A stretch of 64,000 nt of DNA from assembly GCF_031753505.1 (NCBI RefSeq), contig NC_089686.1:46089272-46153271 (forward strand), given 5' to 3'. This stretch comes from Anomalospiza imberbis (Eukaryota > Chordata > Aves > Passeriformes > Viduidae). Made by a program: the position numbers and the translations under genes. Positions 28,001 through 41,700 of this stretch are shown one piece after another. How positions within the stretch are numbered: the stretch's first letter is position 1; each line of letters begins with the position of its first letter. The notes under the pieces are model-generated. The model did no database searches. It was not told the DNA's origin and was given only the letters and a program-made list of their open reading frames with translations.

Positions 28001-31000
28001 TCATTTCAAAGAGCTAAGCTTCTTTCTCACCCTGGCATTTTACCACAGGTTTCAGAGTAATATCATCAGCAGGACAGAGACAAGATCAAAATACATAAAA
28101 TAAATGCAGAGCAAGAAAATATTCTGGTTCTTTTACTTTTTTTAGTTTTAGTATGAAATACCACAATTAAAAGATTTCTCACCTGAAACAGTTTTAAAGA
28201 TAAAAATGGCTTTGTGAGCTAATGTGAATGCACTTTCAAAAAACACAACTACAAAGGAAATGAAAAGAAAAAATCCCAGGAGAAATTTTTTTTTCCATCC
28301 TCATTTTCATAAATATCTAAAAGGTCAGGGATGAAAACGTACTGAAAATGTTAATTTGTCACCCCTTACATATCTTTGCTACATATCTGGTGGAAAAGTG
28401 GTTTTTCACTCACTGTATGAATTTTCTTGCAGCAGTGGTTCCTACTTTAAAGTCGATAAAGGGGAAAGTGCCACAGAGGTGAACAAAAGAGTGCAGATTT
28501 TTCTATCATACCTGAAAAATTACCTATAGCACCTACCTTATTAAGCTGTCATGGAAGCCAGGACTGTGTTGAATCATTACATCAGGATGTTCCAGTCACT
28601 GGGAGACTTTAGGTTCCTTTGAGGTTCGTGGTTCAGGGTTTCGCTCAGACAGAGAATTGTGAGGTTTCCTGACTGAAAGGAAGTAAGTATTTGTATTCAT
28701 ATGCTAGTGCAGGAATAGTAGGTTCCACTGATAGTGAGGGAAATTCTTGTTGGACTTGGCTGAGAATATTCATCCTTTTGAACCTATAAAGTGGACTTTC
28801 AAAGATGCTCTCAAACTAACAGCTCCCTTGAGCAACACGTGTTCATACTCAAAAGTAAAGCCAAGGAATTTGGCTCTTACAAGGCACATGAAATGAGCAG
28901 CAGGTTGAGAATCTGAGTTCCAAGTGGGCAATAAAGTCCATTTATAATGTTACATAGTACTACAGTCAGAGCTACCAGCAGTGGGCATTCATAGCACTGG
29001 CATATACTTGCACTAAATTATAATAGCATTGAATATAAAAAAAACCCCAATCAAACCTCAAACAGCTATGTACTTCAAAATTAGTCAGGTCAAAGGGTTG
29101 GAGGAATGAGGGATTTTGAAAGTCTGTAAAGGAAAAAAAATCATAACTGTAACTATCATCTCTACTCCTGAACATTATTTTATATATTTGCTTTTAGTAT
29201 TTCTTCACTTCCTGTTTGCATGAAAATAATGTCTTTCACAAACCATCGCCATCAGGCTTGTTCCCAAAGGAATTTTTCAAATCAAACTATATTACTTGTC
29301 TTTTCATCCTTTTTTCTTCCTCAGTGTGCATTTTCCTTTAAAAAATATTAATTATTCTTTCTAATTTATTTTAAACCCAGCAATTTTCTGCTTGATATTT
29401 TCTCAGCTAATGCCAGACAATTTTTTCCTCCTCCTTCTTATAAGTCCATTTTTTTAAGAGCTTCTTGTTTGATTTTTTCTGATATACACATCAACTATCT
29501 CAAGCACTTTATTGTAACATTTATGGGTTTCATATATGTGTATTCTACTTTTTTAATATTGTTTCTATGTTCTCTTTAAAAGGAAGTACTACTCTTTAAT
29601 TTTCCACACACTGGTAATATTTTTATTGCCCAGATAGAGAATATAAGATCACACATTAGTGTGTCAGATGGAAGAGTAATGAGTTTGCTTTTGTTTTATT
29701 AGATGTTAAAATAGTTTACCAGTTTCTGAGAATTAGTTGACACTTTTTTCCTCTATACCTCATCTCATTATAATTATCTATGAGGTGTCCATGCTGCTCT
29801 GGCTTCATATCTCTTTTGGTTTTGGCTGCAATTCTAAAATGCAAATGGCCAAGCAATTAATTTATGCCCCAAAATCAGTTGAAAAAAAAATGTCTGTGAG
29901 GCAGCAAAACTTCTATCTTTTTAGAGATATTTTAGCACATTAGCAAAACCAATTACTCAGTGAAGGGCTTACATGCTTCAAGATTTTTTTTCTGTTTTCT
30001 TCCTTTTCATTACTAGTGATACAGCTTTCCCTCTTCACTGGGTGCACATGTAAAATCCAAAGTTTGCCCAGATGGGGAGCTTTTATGGGTGGGTTCCACA
30101 ACCTCCAGGACAGCAGGAACGTGTCACTGGATGCTAGGTAATGGGCTGACATGTTTCTTCTGCTCTTCTGCATGGCAAACATAGAAATACAACATAGTCT
30201 TGCATCCTTGGGAAGGTAAAACTGCTTTATCCAATAGCTTTGGGCTTTGGATCTGAATTTTAGGAGGAGCTGCTGGCTATGAGACTAACTCTGAGAAGTG
30301 CAACTATGAACTCAGGGGGACCTTGGACACAATTAAACTGGAGAGCGCTACATCTGTTAATGTCTAGCACCTTTGAGCACCTTTGTGTTCCTGGGAGCAT
30401 TACTTGGGGATTGCTGCAGATTCCAAAGGAGTAAATCCCAACTTCCCAGAGATCTATGTATGATCCATCACCCATCTGAATAGACACAGGACTAATAGCA
30501 AAATAAAGACCCATGCAGACATGCAACAGGGAAACTTATTTAATCCTAGAACTGATACAATATTTCAGAATGCCACTGAGAAGAACAAGGATCCCATACA
30601 CTTAAAGGTGACCTCGGACTGTATCTCTGTATACAGGGGGAGATGAGCTATTTCTTTATGAGCAACTCTCATAATTAGTCTTTACTATCAAAAGGTATTA
30701 TTAGAGCTGGCTGGTCACCGGTGAACATCTCCTTTCCCACCACAATATAAAACCAGCTAGTTTCCAGCCTTTTTCATTTTTACCATGCTCTTCTCTTTAT
30801 TCGTGCTCCTCCCAACTGAGTCACTTATTCCTTCCTGGTGATCTGTGTGGCACTGCTCTAAAGAGCATTATTGAAAAAAATTTAAAAGGGTCATTGTCAA
30901 GACCAGTCTCTGCTCTGAACACCATGACTGCTGAAGTAGCACTATACAGTGTCTGTCAGTGTAAGCAGTGACTGAAAGCCTCTGCCATCAGCACCACCAC

Positions 31001-32121
31001 ACAGTGGATGCATTTTGAAGGAGGTTCTCATGGACCTCCTCATGCCCTAAAGAGCTGTTTCTACAAATGGTATGTCTTGTGTAGCTCAGGTCTGTAATAA
31101 CAAAGATAAAAGAAGGAGAAACATTAGCTGTGGGTGACTGACAACACAAATGACTACTGGGTACAGAGGTTTAAAATGCAGCTCATTTCCCTCCTTGACC
31201 TAGTCCCAGCCTTAACTGTAACATCTTGAAGGTAAGTGTTAGAGGGGGCAGACATTTTTCCTGTAGGGTATTTCCATCTTGCACACGGTTTCATGAAGTT
31301 CTCCTTTTATGATCGACTTGTGCAATGCTGTGAGCCCAGCAGAACGGGCTGTGGCAGGGTGTTTCGGCATTTCAGTCTTGCACTTGGTCCTTCCAGTCTA
31401 TGGAATGCTTCCAAGAGAACAGGTGAGTAGTGGCTGAGTAGATTAGCTGATTTCACACACGTATCCACTTTCCTTGAACTGGATGAATATCTGCAGTAAT
31501 TCTTTGCTAATATTTATTCAAAGAGTTGCACTCTGTGTATGTTGTACTATATCCTGCTTCCACGCTTTCTACTTTTTTCCTATACATTATTACTCGTGCG
31601 AGTTTTTCTGTCTGTCATTTCGTTCTTTTGTTACAGTCCACTCTGGAAATATTTTGCCCCATAATTGCACACAGGGCCGATGTACCTTGAGGCAGTTTTT
31701 CTTTAGGTGATTAGAGCTCTCTTTGCAATCCTTTGCACTACTTGTTGCTACACAAAGCAAGAGACAAAAGGTGCGCTAAGGGCTCCAGCATCCCTGTCCT
31801 TAATTGAGTGGAGATTTGTAACACTTTCTGGAAATTCACCTTTTGACCTGGAAATCTCTGCTCTGCTCCTCCTCTTCTTTTATTTATCTTGAATTGGCTA
31901 ATCCTGATTTCCTCTTAAACAGCATTAAACCTGACTATCTTACATAATCCCAAAATGGCATCACAGTATGAAAACCATCACTTTCAACCATTTCCCCATG
32001 TAACAATCATGTTGGAAATGTAACATAATTTTTTTCCTACAGTAGGGTAGGTGTTACTTTCTAAACTTAGCAGAAACAACTTCCCAGCTGGCACCTTGAA
32101 CAAATATGGAAAAAGAAACAA
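22033..32121. other. Intergenic DNA, about 10 kb
   Basis: No gene, RNA gene or dated repeat family recognised. Reading frames are short and of noncoding composition. Confidence 0.55.
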
Positions 32122-32183
32122 GTCGGTTGGATTCAATGATCTCAGAGGTCTTTTCCAATCTCATTGATTCTGTGATTCTGTGA
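32122..32183 (+). mobile_element. CR1 3' tail fragment
   Basis: CGGTTGGATTCAATGATCTC, agaggtcttttccaatctcattg and then ATTCTGTGATTCTGTGA, the octamer tail that marks CR1 3' ends in birds. Only the last 60 bp of the element are present. Confidence 0.93.
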
Positions 32184-35100
32184 AATAAAAGTAGACAAAC
32201 ATTCTATAACTCCCAAAAATGGCAGATACAAACAAATTATCTAGCAGCTGTTTGTTGAAACAAATAATTGTCATAATAAGTACCTCTAACCACAACCATC
32301 AGTCATTAAGTTCATGCAAATGCAGAATTTAATCTTTAACTTGTATTTGCTTGTATTAACTTGTATCAGAATCATTAATTATGATTAATAATGAGAAGGG
32401 TCAAAATCTTTCTCCCTTATTTTCTGACTCAACTAACTTTATAAATGGCCCTTTCCCCCTCTGTGCATTAAAGAGTCTTTCACCCAGACTGCCTCAGCAT
32501 CCTCACTCCATTCTCACATTAGCTTTGCTCCTTGAATCCCTACTTCGCTACTTGCCAGCATAGAAAAGGAGCTAAAGGGAGACTCTGCCTTTCCTCAGCT
32601 GCGGTCTTATTGTCCCCCTGCAGCCCTGCTAAGAGTAGTCAGGAGTCATCAGCCAAATCCCTGCCTAACAAGTGGGAAATGGGACTTGGAACCAAGTCTT
32701 GATTTGGATTGAATTTCACTGGGACAGCATCTGAGTATTTTCAGAATTTGAAGTACTACATTTCTGAGATGTGAAAATGTGTGATCTTGTCAACAGTATG
32801 TTGTACATGCAGGTATCCATGGTCTCAAACAGCCAAGCAAACAACCACAAGCCACAGGATAATTGCCCAGAAGTTTGATATAATTAATTACAGGGACAAC
32901 AGGGTCGGACAATATATTTCATTAGTTCAATTGAAGGTTCTACTACAGATAGACAGAATATACTTCAGAATCCAGGTTATAATCTGACTGGAGTGTTTTG
33001 CTCAAAATAGAGTTAAATTTCCTGGCTGAAATGTGTTATCTTAGAGAATATAATTATGGAAAGAGCCTGTGACATGCGTATTGGCAACACAGGTTTCTGA
33101 GGACTCTGCTTATTTCCTGCTGTTGCTGCAATGTAGCTTTCAATAAGAACATGCCCTTTCAGGTGTGTTGATCCCTATTTAGTCAGCCAAGAGCAAAGCT
33201 CTTCATATTCAGGATTGTTTCCAAGGACCTGTGACAGATACAGCAATATTTGTCTCTTACATTGTGGAAAAGTTGCTGTCTGACACCTGCAGAAGCCCTG
33301 TGTAAACTGGCATGCGCCTCATACATGCAGACTGGTGCTCAGCTCAGTATATTTAAACTTCGTACTACACAACAACACCCACCAGGAATAAATTACTCTT
33401 CTATCCACATTAAATGAACCAGAAGACCTCTCCAGGTGAAAGTGCAATTTTGTTTTTTGCAGTCACTGCAGAAACGAATGGACTTAACCTTGTAGATCTT
33501 CATAGGAGACATTTTGGCTGAACAAGAATTCCAAATTTGGGACTTGTGTGGTTATAGGTGGTATGGTTACTATCTAGAGAAAGCTTTGAATTAATCTCAG
33601 ATAAAATAAAGTGGGAGTTCTCTTCTTTGTTCTTATATAATATGAGAAATTTTTTTTCAGGCAGCTGTCTGCAGAGCACAGCTTAGTATTAAGCATGCAC
33701 TTCTGGGTGGAAACCAACTACAAAATTGTATTCTTTCCCATAGTTCTTGTTCTCTTAGATAATGGTTGAACAAGCTAGTTTTTGTTTTCGATGATGCTTG
33801 ACTTGAAGTTGTTCATTTAGTGTTTTGGCACTAAACAGAACAACCTTTTGTCAATCTCTGACTGTGTACTTGCTCAATATTTTGTTTAAAAATACCATAA
33901 TGATAAAATCTGTTCTTCACTCTAATAGAAAATACTGACATATTCAAACAACACAGATTTTGCACTAATACCTAAGAGAATGGGAAATTGCCAAGATAGG
34001 AATTCTATAAATTAATAGTTTATTAAATTAATATAGCAAGTTATTATTATATGTTATACTGATATCACAAATCATTCTAGTTCTTTGTATGAACGAATAA
34101 ATCTGTATCTGTTCTGGACATAAAGCCATTCAATGTTTCATTCATGATTTTGGTAACACTGCTTCTTGGCAATATCAACCTTGGATGGGCAACAAGTACT
34201 CAGAAATTGCAGAGGGAAATAGATGCCAGAAGCCAGCCAGGCAAGTGCATACAGTTTGCTATAATATCCAGTTAGCAGGTCTGTAAAAGAGCATCTTTTT
34301 ACTTCCTGTTTCACATGAGGTAGGCTTGCAAGTCTCACGCTTCCAGAGCATTGCTGCACATCCTTACACATGTCATGTCAGCTGCCAGGAATTTTTACTG
34401 CAGTTTCATCCTGATTAGAGAGATTTTCAAATCAGATTTCAGTTTGTAACTACTAGTTGTTCTTATGATGATTACATTTCCTGCTAGCAGTAGGAAAAGA
34501 ACTATGGCTATCCTCAAATTATGCAGTCAAGGATATGCTAGTCAGAATTTAGGTGTTGAGGATGCAAAAACCAATAGCCAATAATCGGGATAGCTGCAAA
34601 TACATAGAGTACTAAATACATAGAGAGGGTAAATCTCTAAATACACTGTAGAGGATAACCCTTCTCTTTAGGCTCAGTGATCTTGCAGATGATGGTAGTG
34701 ACACATGAAAGAAACAGCCTGTCCATGACACCTCTTGCTCAGCCCAGCCCCTCTCAATGCCATTTCCAGCTCTTTTAGCTCACCTTAACCAGTGTTGCAA
34801 TGTCTCCAAGAAACAGTGAGCTGTAAGCAAATCTGGTTTGGGATTGTGGCCAGAATTTAAGATGCAGCATTACCATTGTACAGCATACTACCCACAATTA
34901 CCATTCCTTCCAGTTTTCCTCCTTAATCTCCCAACATTCCCATGAAAGGGGGACAAGAAGATTCTCTGCATACCCACCAGGACACAGTGTGGCGGCACTT
35001 CCATCGTGAGTAGTTTTATTCTTTGTAGTCACTGGAATGAAGAGAAGTAGTAATGCAAGGGAGCTGTTTCTCCAATACGCTGTGTCGCATCGTTTCTTCC

Positions 35101-35688
35101 CTGCTTTGAACAAGCACATGTCAAGAAGGCTGCCAACAAAAGCATTGTTTCTGACTTTCACTGCTTCAACAAATACTGTTTTGACACTATGAAATGTGGC
35201 TCTGAGTTTTAAATGCCTTGTTTTCAGGGAATGGCAAGGGCAGGAGTGATTGAACTTGTGCACAGACTGCGGGCACTTAAAATCCTCACTAGTGCCATAG
35301 CCCTGGCCTCCACCCTTTCTTAGCACTTAACCTAACACTGTTATTAAATTAAATACTGAGCTTTGTTATACACTGCCCTAGAAGTGGCTATGCTTGTTGT
35401 GTATTTAAGATTTTAATAGGATTTGTCCTGGCTAATCTTCCATGTTGTAACTGCACAGTGTAAAACTCATTGCTCTTTATTCAGAGAAAGTGTCCTTAGA
35501 CTCATTTATTTACTTATTTATGTATAGTTCTGGCTCTGACCTGTTTTTTCAGGCATTTTTACCCTATCCCTTTATTTACCAATGTGGGAACCAGCACAAG
35601 CCATCATTCCTTCAATTTCTCTGATTTTTAAACTTCTAAGCTAGGACTCTAGAGACATACACATTTTTATGTAAAACACACACAATAC

Positions 35689-35689
<1 letters not shown>
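32184..35689. other. Intergenic DNA
   Basis: No gene recognised. A 142-codon minus-strand ORF at 34898-35326 has no detectable domain, start context or splice support. Confidence 0.55.
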
Positions 35690-35737
<48 letters not shown>

Positions 35738-35775
35738 GAAAAAAAGGGGGGGAAAAGAGAGAGAAAAAAAGAAAC
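35690..35775. repeat. A(40) run and purine tract
   Basis: Forty consecutive A residues (35690-35729) followed by an almost pure purine stretch (GAAGAAAAG, A7G7, GAAAAGAGAGAG) to about 35775. No target-site duplication or body of a retroposon is evident upstream. Confidence 0.95.
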
Positions 35776-38700
35776 TAAACCCCAAGCCTACTTATCTCAG
35801 TTTAGAAGTTAAAACAATGCAAATTCCAAACCCAAGGAATTTTCCCCTAGCTCCTGTAAAAGTACTTTGTCAAAGTACATTGCTTATCAAGCTGGATCAT
35901 CTACCAGGACCACTGAATTCAGTGAATTGCACAACACAGAGATAATCATTACTTTCATAAGAGTTGAGAGAAAAGCCTTTGCTTTGAGAACAGCATAGTA
36001 AGTTTTGTAATTATCTGCAAAGGAATCCTTCAGTGGAAAAAGTTTAATTGAATATCAAGATTTTATAGGTCAGATACACTGGAACCTCTTTTTGCTACTT
36101 AAGAATCTAGGATATTATAATGCTACATGAGAGAAAATGTACAAAGTTTTATTATGTACTCTTAGCGATACTTATCAATCCAGCTTGGAACCACTAGAGG
36201 GAAAGTGACTTCACATTATTGATTACAGCACTGCATGTTGTATTTCCTCAGCCACCCTAATCAGTGTAAATGTAATGAATTAATGTGACCCATGACAAGC
36301 TGGTTCAAACAAGGGTCTAGCTTGATGGAGCTTCAAGCCATAATGTGCACAAACCACTCAGTACTTACTAAGTGTTATACAAATAGTAAAAGAAAAAATA
36401 ATTTAAACCTTTCAATATGCAGCAGTTACAGCAAAGTTGAAATATACCACAGAGCCTAGAGAACAGGCTGAAATGACTCTTGTACAGCTCTAATGTGGCT
36501 ACATGCAACCCAAACAATTCCTAACACAGTGAAAGGCTTCTCTCACTTTTTTCACCTGCAGACAATATCCTTTCTTGATCTGATCCACCTTTACTTGTGT
36601 GGGACAAAACTGGACTGATTTCCTGGGAACTGAAACTCTGTGTGAAAAACAAGGCTGTCAAACTGATTTTAACCAGATTTTGACATAAATCTTTCACCAA
36701 ACTGACTTAGTGTTCAGCTGGGAAATGCTTCAGCTGCTGATGTATGCAGTGCAGGTTTCTCCCCCTTGATTCTTCCCTTAGAAAAGGAAGACTGTCATTT
36801 AGCAACGTTGAGTATATAACAAGGAAAACAGCATTTCAACAGATGCAGGCAATTCTCTGTCATCAGGAATCTCTGAGCCAAGAAGGGATGTTTGCCTAAA
36901 TGATTTGCCCTAAATGTAAACTGGTAAATTACATGAAAAAAGTACAGGATAAAATATGTATGAGAGCACGGTCTGGGATGTAGAGGAGTCTGACTCAACA
37001 AAAGTGATTACCTGATAGCTTTAAGTCTTTGAGTCAAGAAATGTTGTGTTTGGAATACCATTGACAAAGCATGGGACTTGCAGGTTTCCTCTGTGCAGCC
37101 CAGCTGAGTTATGCTGAACCACTTTGAAATTCACCAGCGTAAGAGACTTGGGTTTCCTGGAGCCTTGAATTCAATCCAAAACCTGCAAGAAAAGAAAGCG
37201 CTCCCCACCTGTTTGCAAGAATGATTCAGAGAGAACAAATGAGCATACAAAGGAGTTCCAAAACTGCAGGATCCACACCATAAAAGCAAACTTACTTTTC
37301 CTGTTTCTCTTCTTGTTGGACAGAAATGCAAAATGGAGATGAACAGCCTTCTGGATCGTGTTTGTTTCAGAAGGTTTAAGAGCCCACTACCTGCTATATG
37401 TCAAACTTCAGATTGTAGAGAGAAATTTATTTGTTTTATATATTTAGTCTTGTGAAGACAGGAAAAAGTCTCCTCATTTCACAGCAATATTTTTTCTATC
37501 AAAAATGTTATTGCATTGATAATGCTAATAATGGAAAACAGCCCTTTGTGTCAATATTAATCTGAGATAACTTTCAATAAGAAACCCTACTTCACCTTCA
37601 ATTTCCAAAAGAGTCAGCTTTTTACAGAAATATTTTTTTGCATCCATTTCCATGATCATGTAATTAGTTAACAATGGACAAGCTTTCTTCAAATCCCTTC
37701 AGCATACACTGCATAGAGATTGTAAGCTTCTCAGTTCAGATTTGCATTTAATGTATTCATTACTGCCTATTTTAATTGATCTACTGCAGTTTTCTATCTA
37801 TAGTGTCCAGAAATTCTTTCCAGAAACTTTAACAGCATTCCTAAATTATTAAGAGCAATATAAAGAAGAGACAACTGTGCTTTATTGTGTTGTATAAAAG
37901 GAACCATAGGTCTTCTACTCCACATTTGTATAAAGGCATCAGCCTATAAGCATGTATTAGAACTAACCACACACAGAATGTCACATCCAGCATGACTATA
38001 GTCACTTCTTACTTTCCTAATCAGCAGCTTACAAAAATCAGTTTCAGATCCGAAATCTACATGTGATTCTCTCTGTTCAATTTATTACTAATAGTTCAGA
38101 CTCTACCTTCATTTCATCAGAAATATTATTAGCATTCAAAGGAGGTGAAGAGGTAAAGATCTACATTCAAAATTAGGCACCATCTGCAACAATCAATACC
38201 AGTTTACAACATCAATCTCCTACTGAAGACTGACAAACTGCCATGGATAATATTTGCTTGATGATGGCAACAGAAAAGAGCAGAATAATCTTCTCTTCAT
38301 CCCTAACTCTGCAATCATTTCATGGTAAGAAAGTTCAGTCCATACAATTCTTGTTTTCAAAATATGAACACACAACACCAGTTTTCAGCCATTTGCAGCA
38401 ACCGACCAAAGCAGATAAGGATTTTCATAGTTTTCAGATCAATAAAGCCAAAAACTGACTATAAAAAGGTCAACAGACAATTCATCCACTGACGTGTTGA
38501 ATGTTCAATACAGTACAAGTCTAGCTGCTCAAGTCTGACAGCATTCTTGTTTTATATCATACTTCAGTACTGCAAAATGATAAGGAGCCTGACAGCTCAG
38601 TTTAGCAAACCCTGCAAGACCAATTAGTCACCCCCATGATGCATATTTAGAGAATATATCTAAAACCCACGGTCTGTGATAACTTACAGCCCATGAGAAT

Positions 38701-41700
38701 TTCTCATGAGTAGTTCTCCTGTCCCTACTCAGACTCAGCAAGGAAGGGTTACTTCCGTGAGCAGGGAGTGCAGGCTATCAGAAGTCACAATGTGCCATCT
38801 TTGTGCGTACGCAGGATTGCACAACCCTGAGGCTCTGATTGGATCCTGCTGCTCTCCACTGGACTGTGTGCACATCAGGCGCCTGCTGCAGGGAGCTGAA
38901 CCCGGATTCGAGGTTCAATGAGAGCACGCTCTGAGCATGATGGTTGTCCACAGTCCTCTCTCACCGTCTTGAGCATTTGGCCAGTGCTGAGTGAAAATGG
39001 CACACAGATGTCACCGTGTCGAAATGGATTCAAATTCTCCCTTATTTTGAATAGTTTTAATGCTGCGCATATCTATTTAATCTGGAATCTTCAGACTTGA
39101 TGATTTTTTTCTTCTAGATTCTGTGCTGGACACTTCAACATCTCAGCTGCAGAATTGTAGGACCTTCACAGTTCTATCTAATCATGCGACTACCAAAATA
39201 AAGTTCAGTATTTTGAAAATTAATCTTAGGGGTGTTAGACCGTTTGCCCCCAAAATTACTATGCCTTATTTAGTAATATGTAAAACAAAGTTAATATATC
39301 CCAAGTACTTAAAATTGTATTTTCAAAAGCAATAAACTACTATTGATGAAATTCTGAGGGACTCCAGTAATGGGCACCACAGAAAAGTAACTGAGGAAAT
39401 TGCTGATTGTATTCAGTGAGGATTGAATAACACACAGTAACAAAGTGTTAGGACACATAGGTAAAAATAATTGAACATGAAAAACATTCATTATCTAAGC
39501 TCTGTCTAAAAAAGCAAGAACCCTGTAAAAACATAACATTTCACCCATGTAATTTAAAATTGTCTCATGGAACTGCACTGGTGTCTTTGACATTGCAAAC
39601 TTAATAATACTTTATAAAAATTAAGTAAGCTCTCCTTAAAATTTACTAAAATAAAAACAAAATACAATACACAAATACAATAAACAAAATGCATAAATAC
39701 AATAAATAAAATAAAAATAAATATAATAAATAAATACAATATACTCTCATATTAATAACTACATAAGTGAACATCAGGTTTGTCTCCAAAATGATTATGA
39801 TTATCATTATGATTTTTATCCCTGCTACTGCAATAAGGTCTTAAAGAAATGACAGCAGTCCTCTAATGTTTATAAACCTTAGCCAAATTTCCAAATGAAA
39901 TTAATTTATGGCAAATTTTTTCCTCTCTCCATTTTGTTCAACATTTTCCATTAGTTTAAGTCTTTGTGCTGTAGCATTATCCAAGTTTGTGAACTGAAAT
40001 GCTGAATACAGAAAAGGACTTTTAAAAGCAACTTTTAAAAGTTACTTTACAATAGAGATTGAACACACATACACAGATATCCCCATGCAATATGTTCTCC
40101 CTTCAAGAAGGATGACATAACAGAAACTTAAATTATTACTGTGAATGGCAATATTTGAACTGAAATACTAAAGAGATCTCTGCTAACTTTTATACCACTT
40201 CTATAAATTTAATTAATTTCTCTGAGTCTTGAATAATACACGGACCAAAGAATTTTGTTTCTTTTTCCATGTTTGTCCTTGCTGTATGCATTTAATTATA
40301 TCCTCCATGCTTTTTTTTTTTTTGAATAAGAATGTCTGTTACTGATTTAAGATAAGGGACTATACTCAAGGGTCTTATAATAGAACTTCTGACAAAACTT
40401 GCTAGTGGTTATAGTATATATACATATCTATCTCCACTTATATGCAGTCTGTTGTTTATATTATTACAAACAAACAAATTGTCATTCAGCAGAATTATGT
40501 TCACCAGAGTATATTAATGCAGATTTTTTTGAGCTTGTGCATCACCAACAGCTTCCTTTGAGTGTTTTTAGGTACTGCTCAGCATAGCCCTCCATTTCAC
40601 CCACTTTTTGACTAGTTGTACCATTTATTTCTCTGAGCCTGCAAACACCAATTGCTTCTAAAGACCGATTTTTGATTTGGGTCACTAAGGCACTGCATAA
40701 CAGACCCCAGCTTTCAGCTGGCTTTACACAGTGCTGCAATGGCTCTATGGCATTGCATAGGTCTAGGTAGAGCTCTGATCCCAAACACAATGCTGCAGTG
40801 TCAGTGCCACAGAGAAAAGCAGATTCTTAGGTGCAGCTTCATATCGATGCAGTGACACTATTTCCTATTATGAATTTACCTTGGCAGCTGCTAGCTGAGG
40901 GATCTCTGCAACACGCACCACTGCGCAATGCAAATATGCCCTCCAGTATGTGTGTGTACATCAGTTTTTTAGTCTATAATACCAATTGCAAATATTGGCA
41001 TGCACGGCTGTGGTGTCTGTGTTTACAAACTGTAAAGAGGCTTAAGTGTTTATCCTCTTTATACACAGAGATATCCCGGACGTGTTCAGACAACATGGAA
41101 ACCCTACTCTGGCCCCCATGTTCCTACTTCTCATGGCACAGGGTGCACATTGTTTTTCCTTTACTAACTGCACAGGATCTTTACTAGCTTTCTATAGGGG
41201 GAATGTCTTAATACAGTACCCTAAGTTGTTCTCTGACAGATTTGCTTCCCAGAGGATAATGGTTAAATAAAATGAGAGATTTTATACTCAATATCTTTTA
41301 CTTCCTAATCATATCAGTATTAACCAGCCTCTTATGTTGCAGCTTGTCAGTCTCCAATGCCTGATTTAAAATGTTATGCTTTGCTTGGGTTCTTCTAAAT
41401 TACACTTCAAACTTTGAAATTAACAGATCAAAACCAGATCTTAATCAAGTTACTTATTACTTGTTTCTAAGTAAAACACAGAGATTGCAATGGAGGTTAG
41501 AGCATTATGTATTCCTCCTCTACAATGCACATGCTAAAGACAGAAGGAGAACTACTCATATTAATGAAAAGGCTTAAAATCTCAGTTATAACGTGATTTT
41601 ATTTTCAATTAATGAGTTTTATTTAAGCATTTGGAACTAAAGGAATGGATCAATGGCTCTGTATTTGACTCGAAAAGAACATAAAATTAGTTGCATCCCT

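Noticed and set aside
34898..35326. 142-codon minus-strand ORF
   Set aside because: No recognisable family, no conserved motif and no promoter; I could not connect it to a retroelement or cellular gene.
38840..38925. tRNA-like GGATTCGAGGTTCAATG motif
   Set aside because: No matching acceptor stem, A-box or anticodon arm could be built around it.
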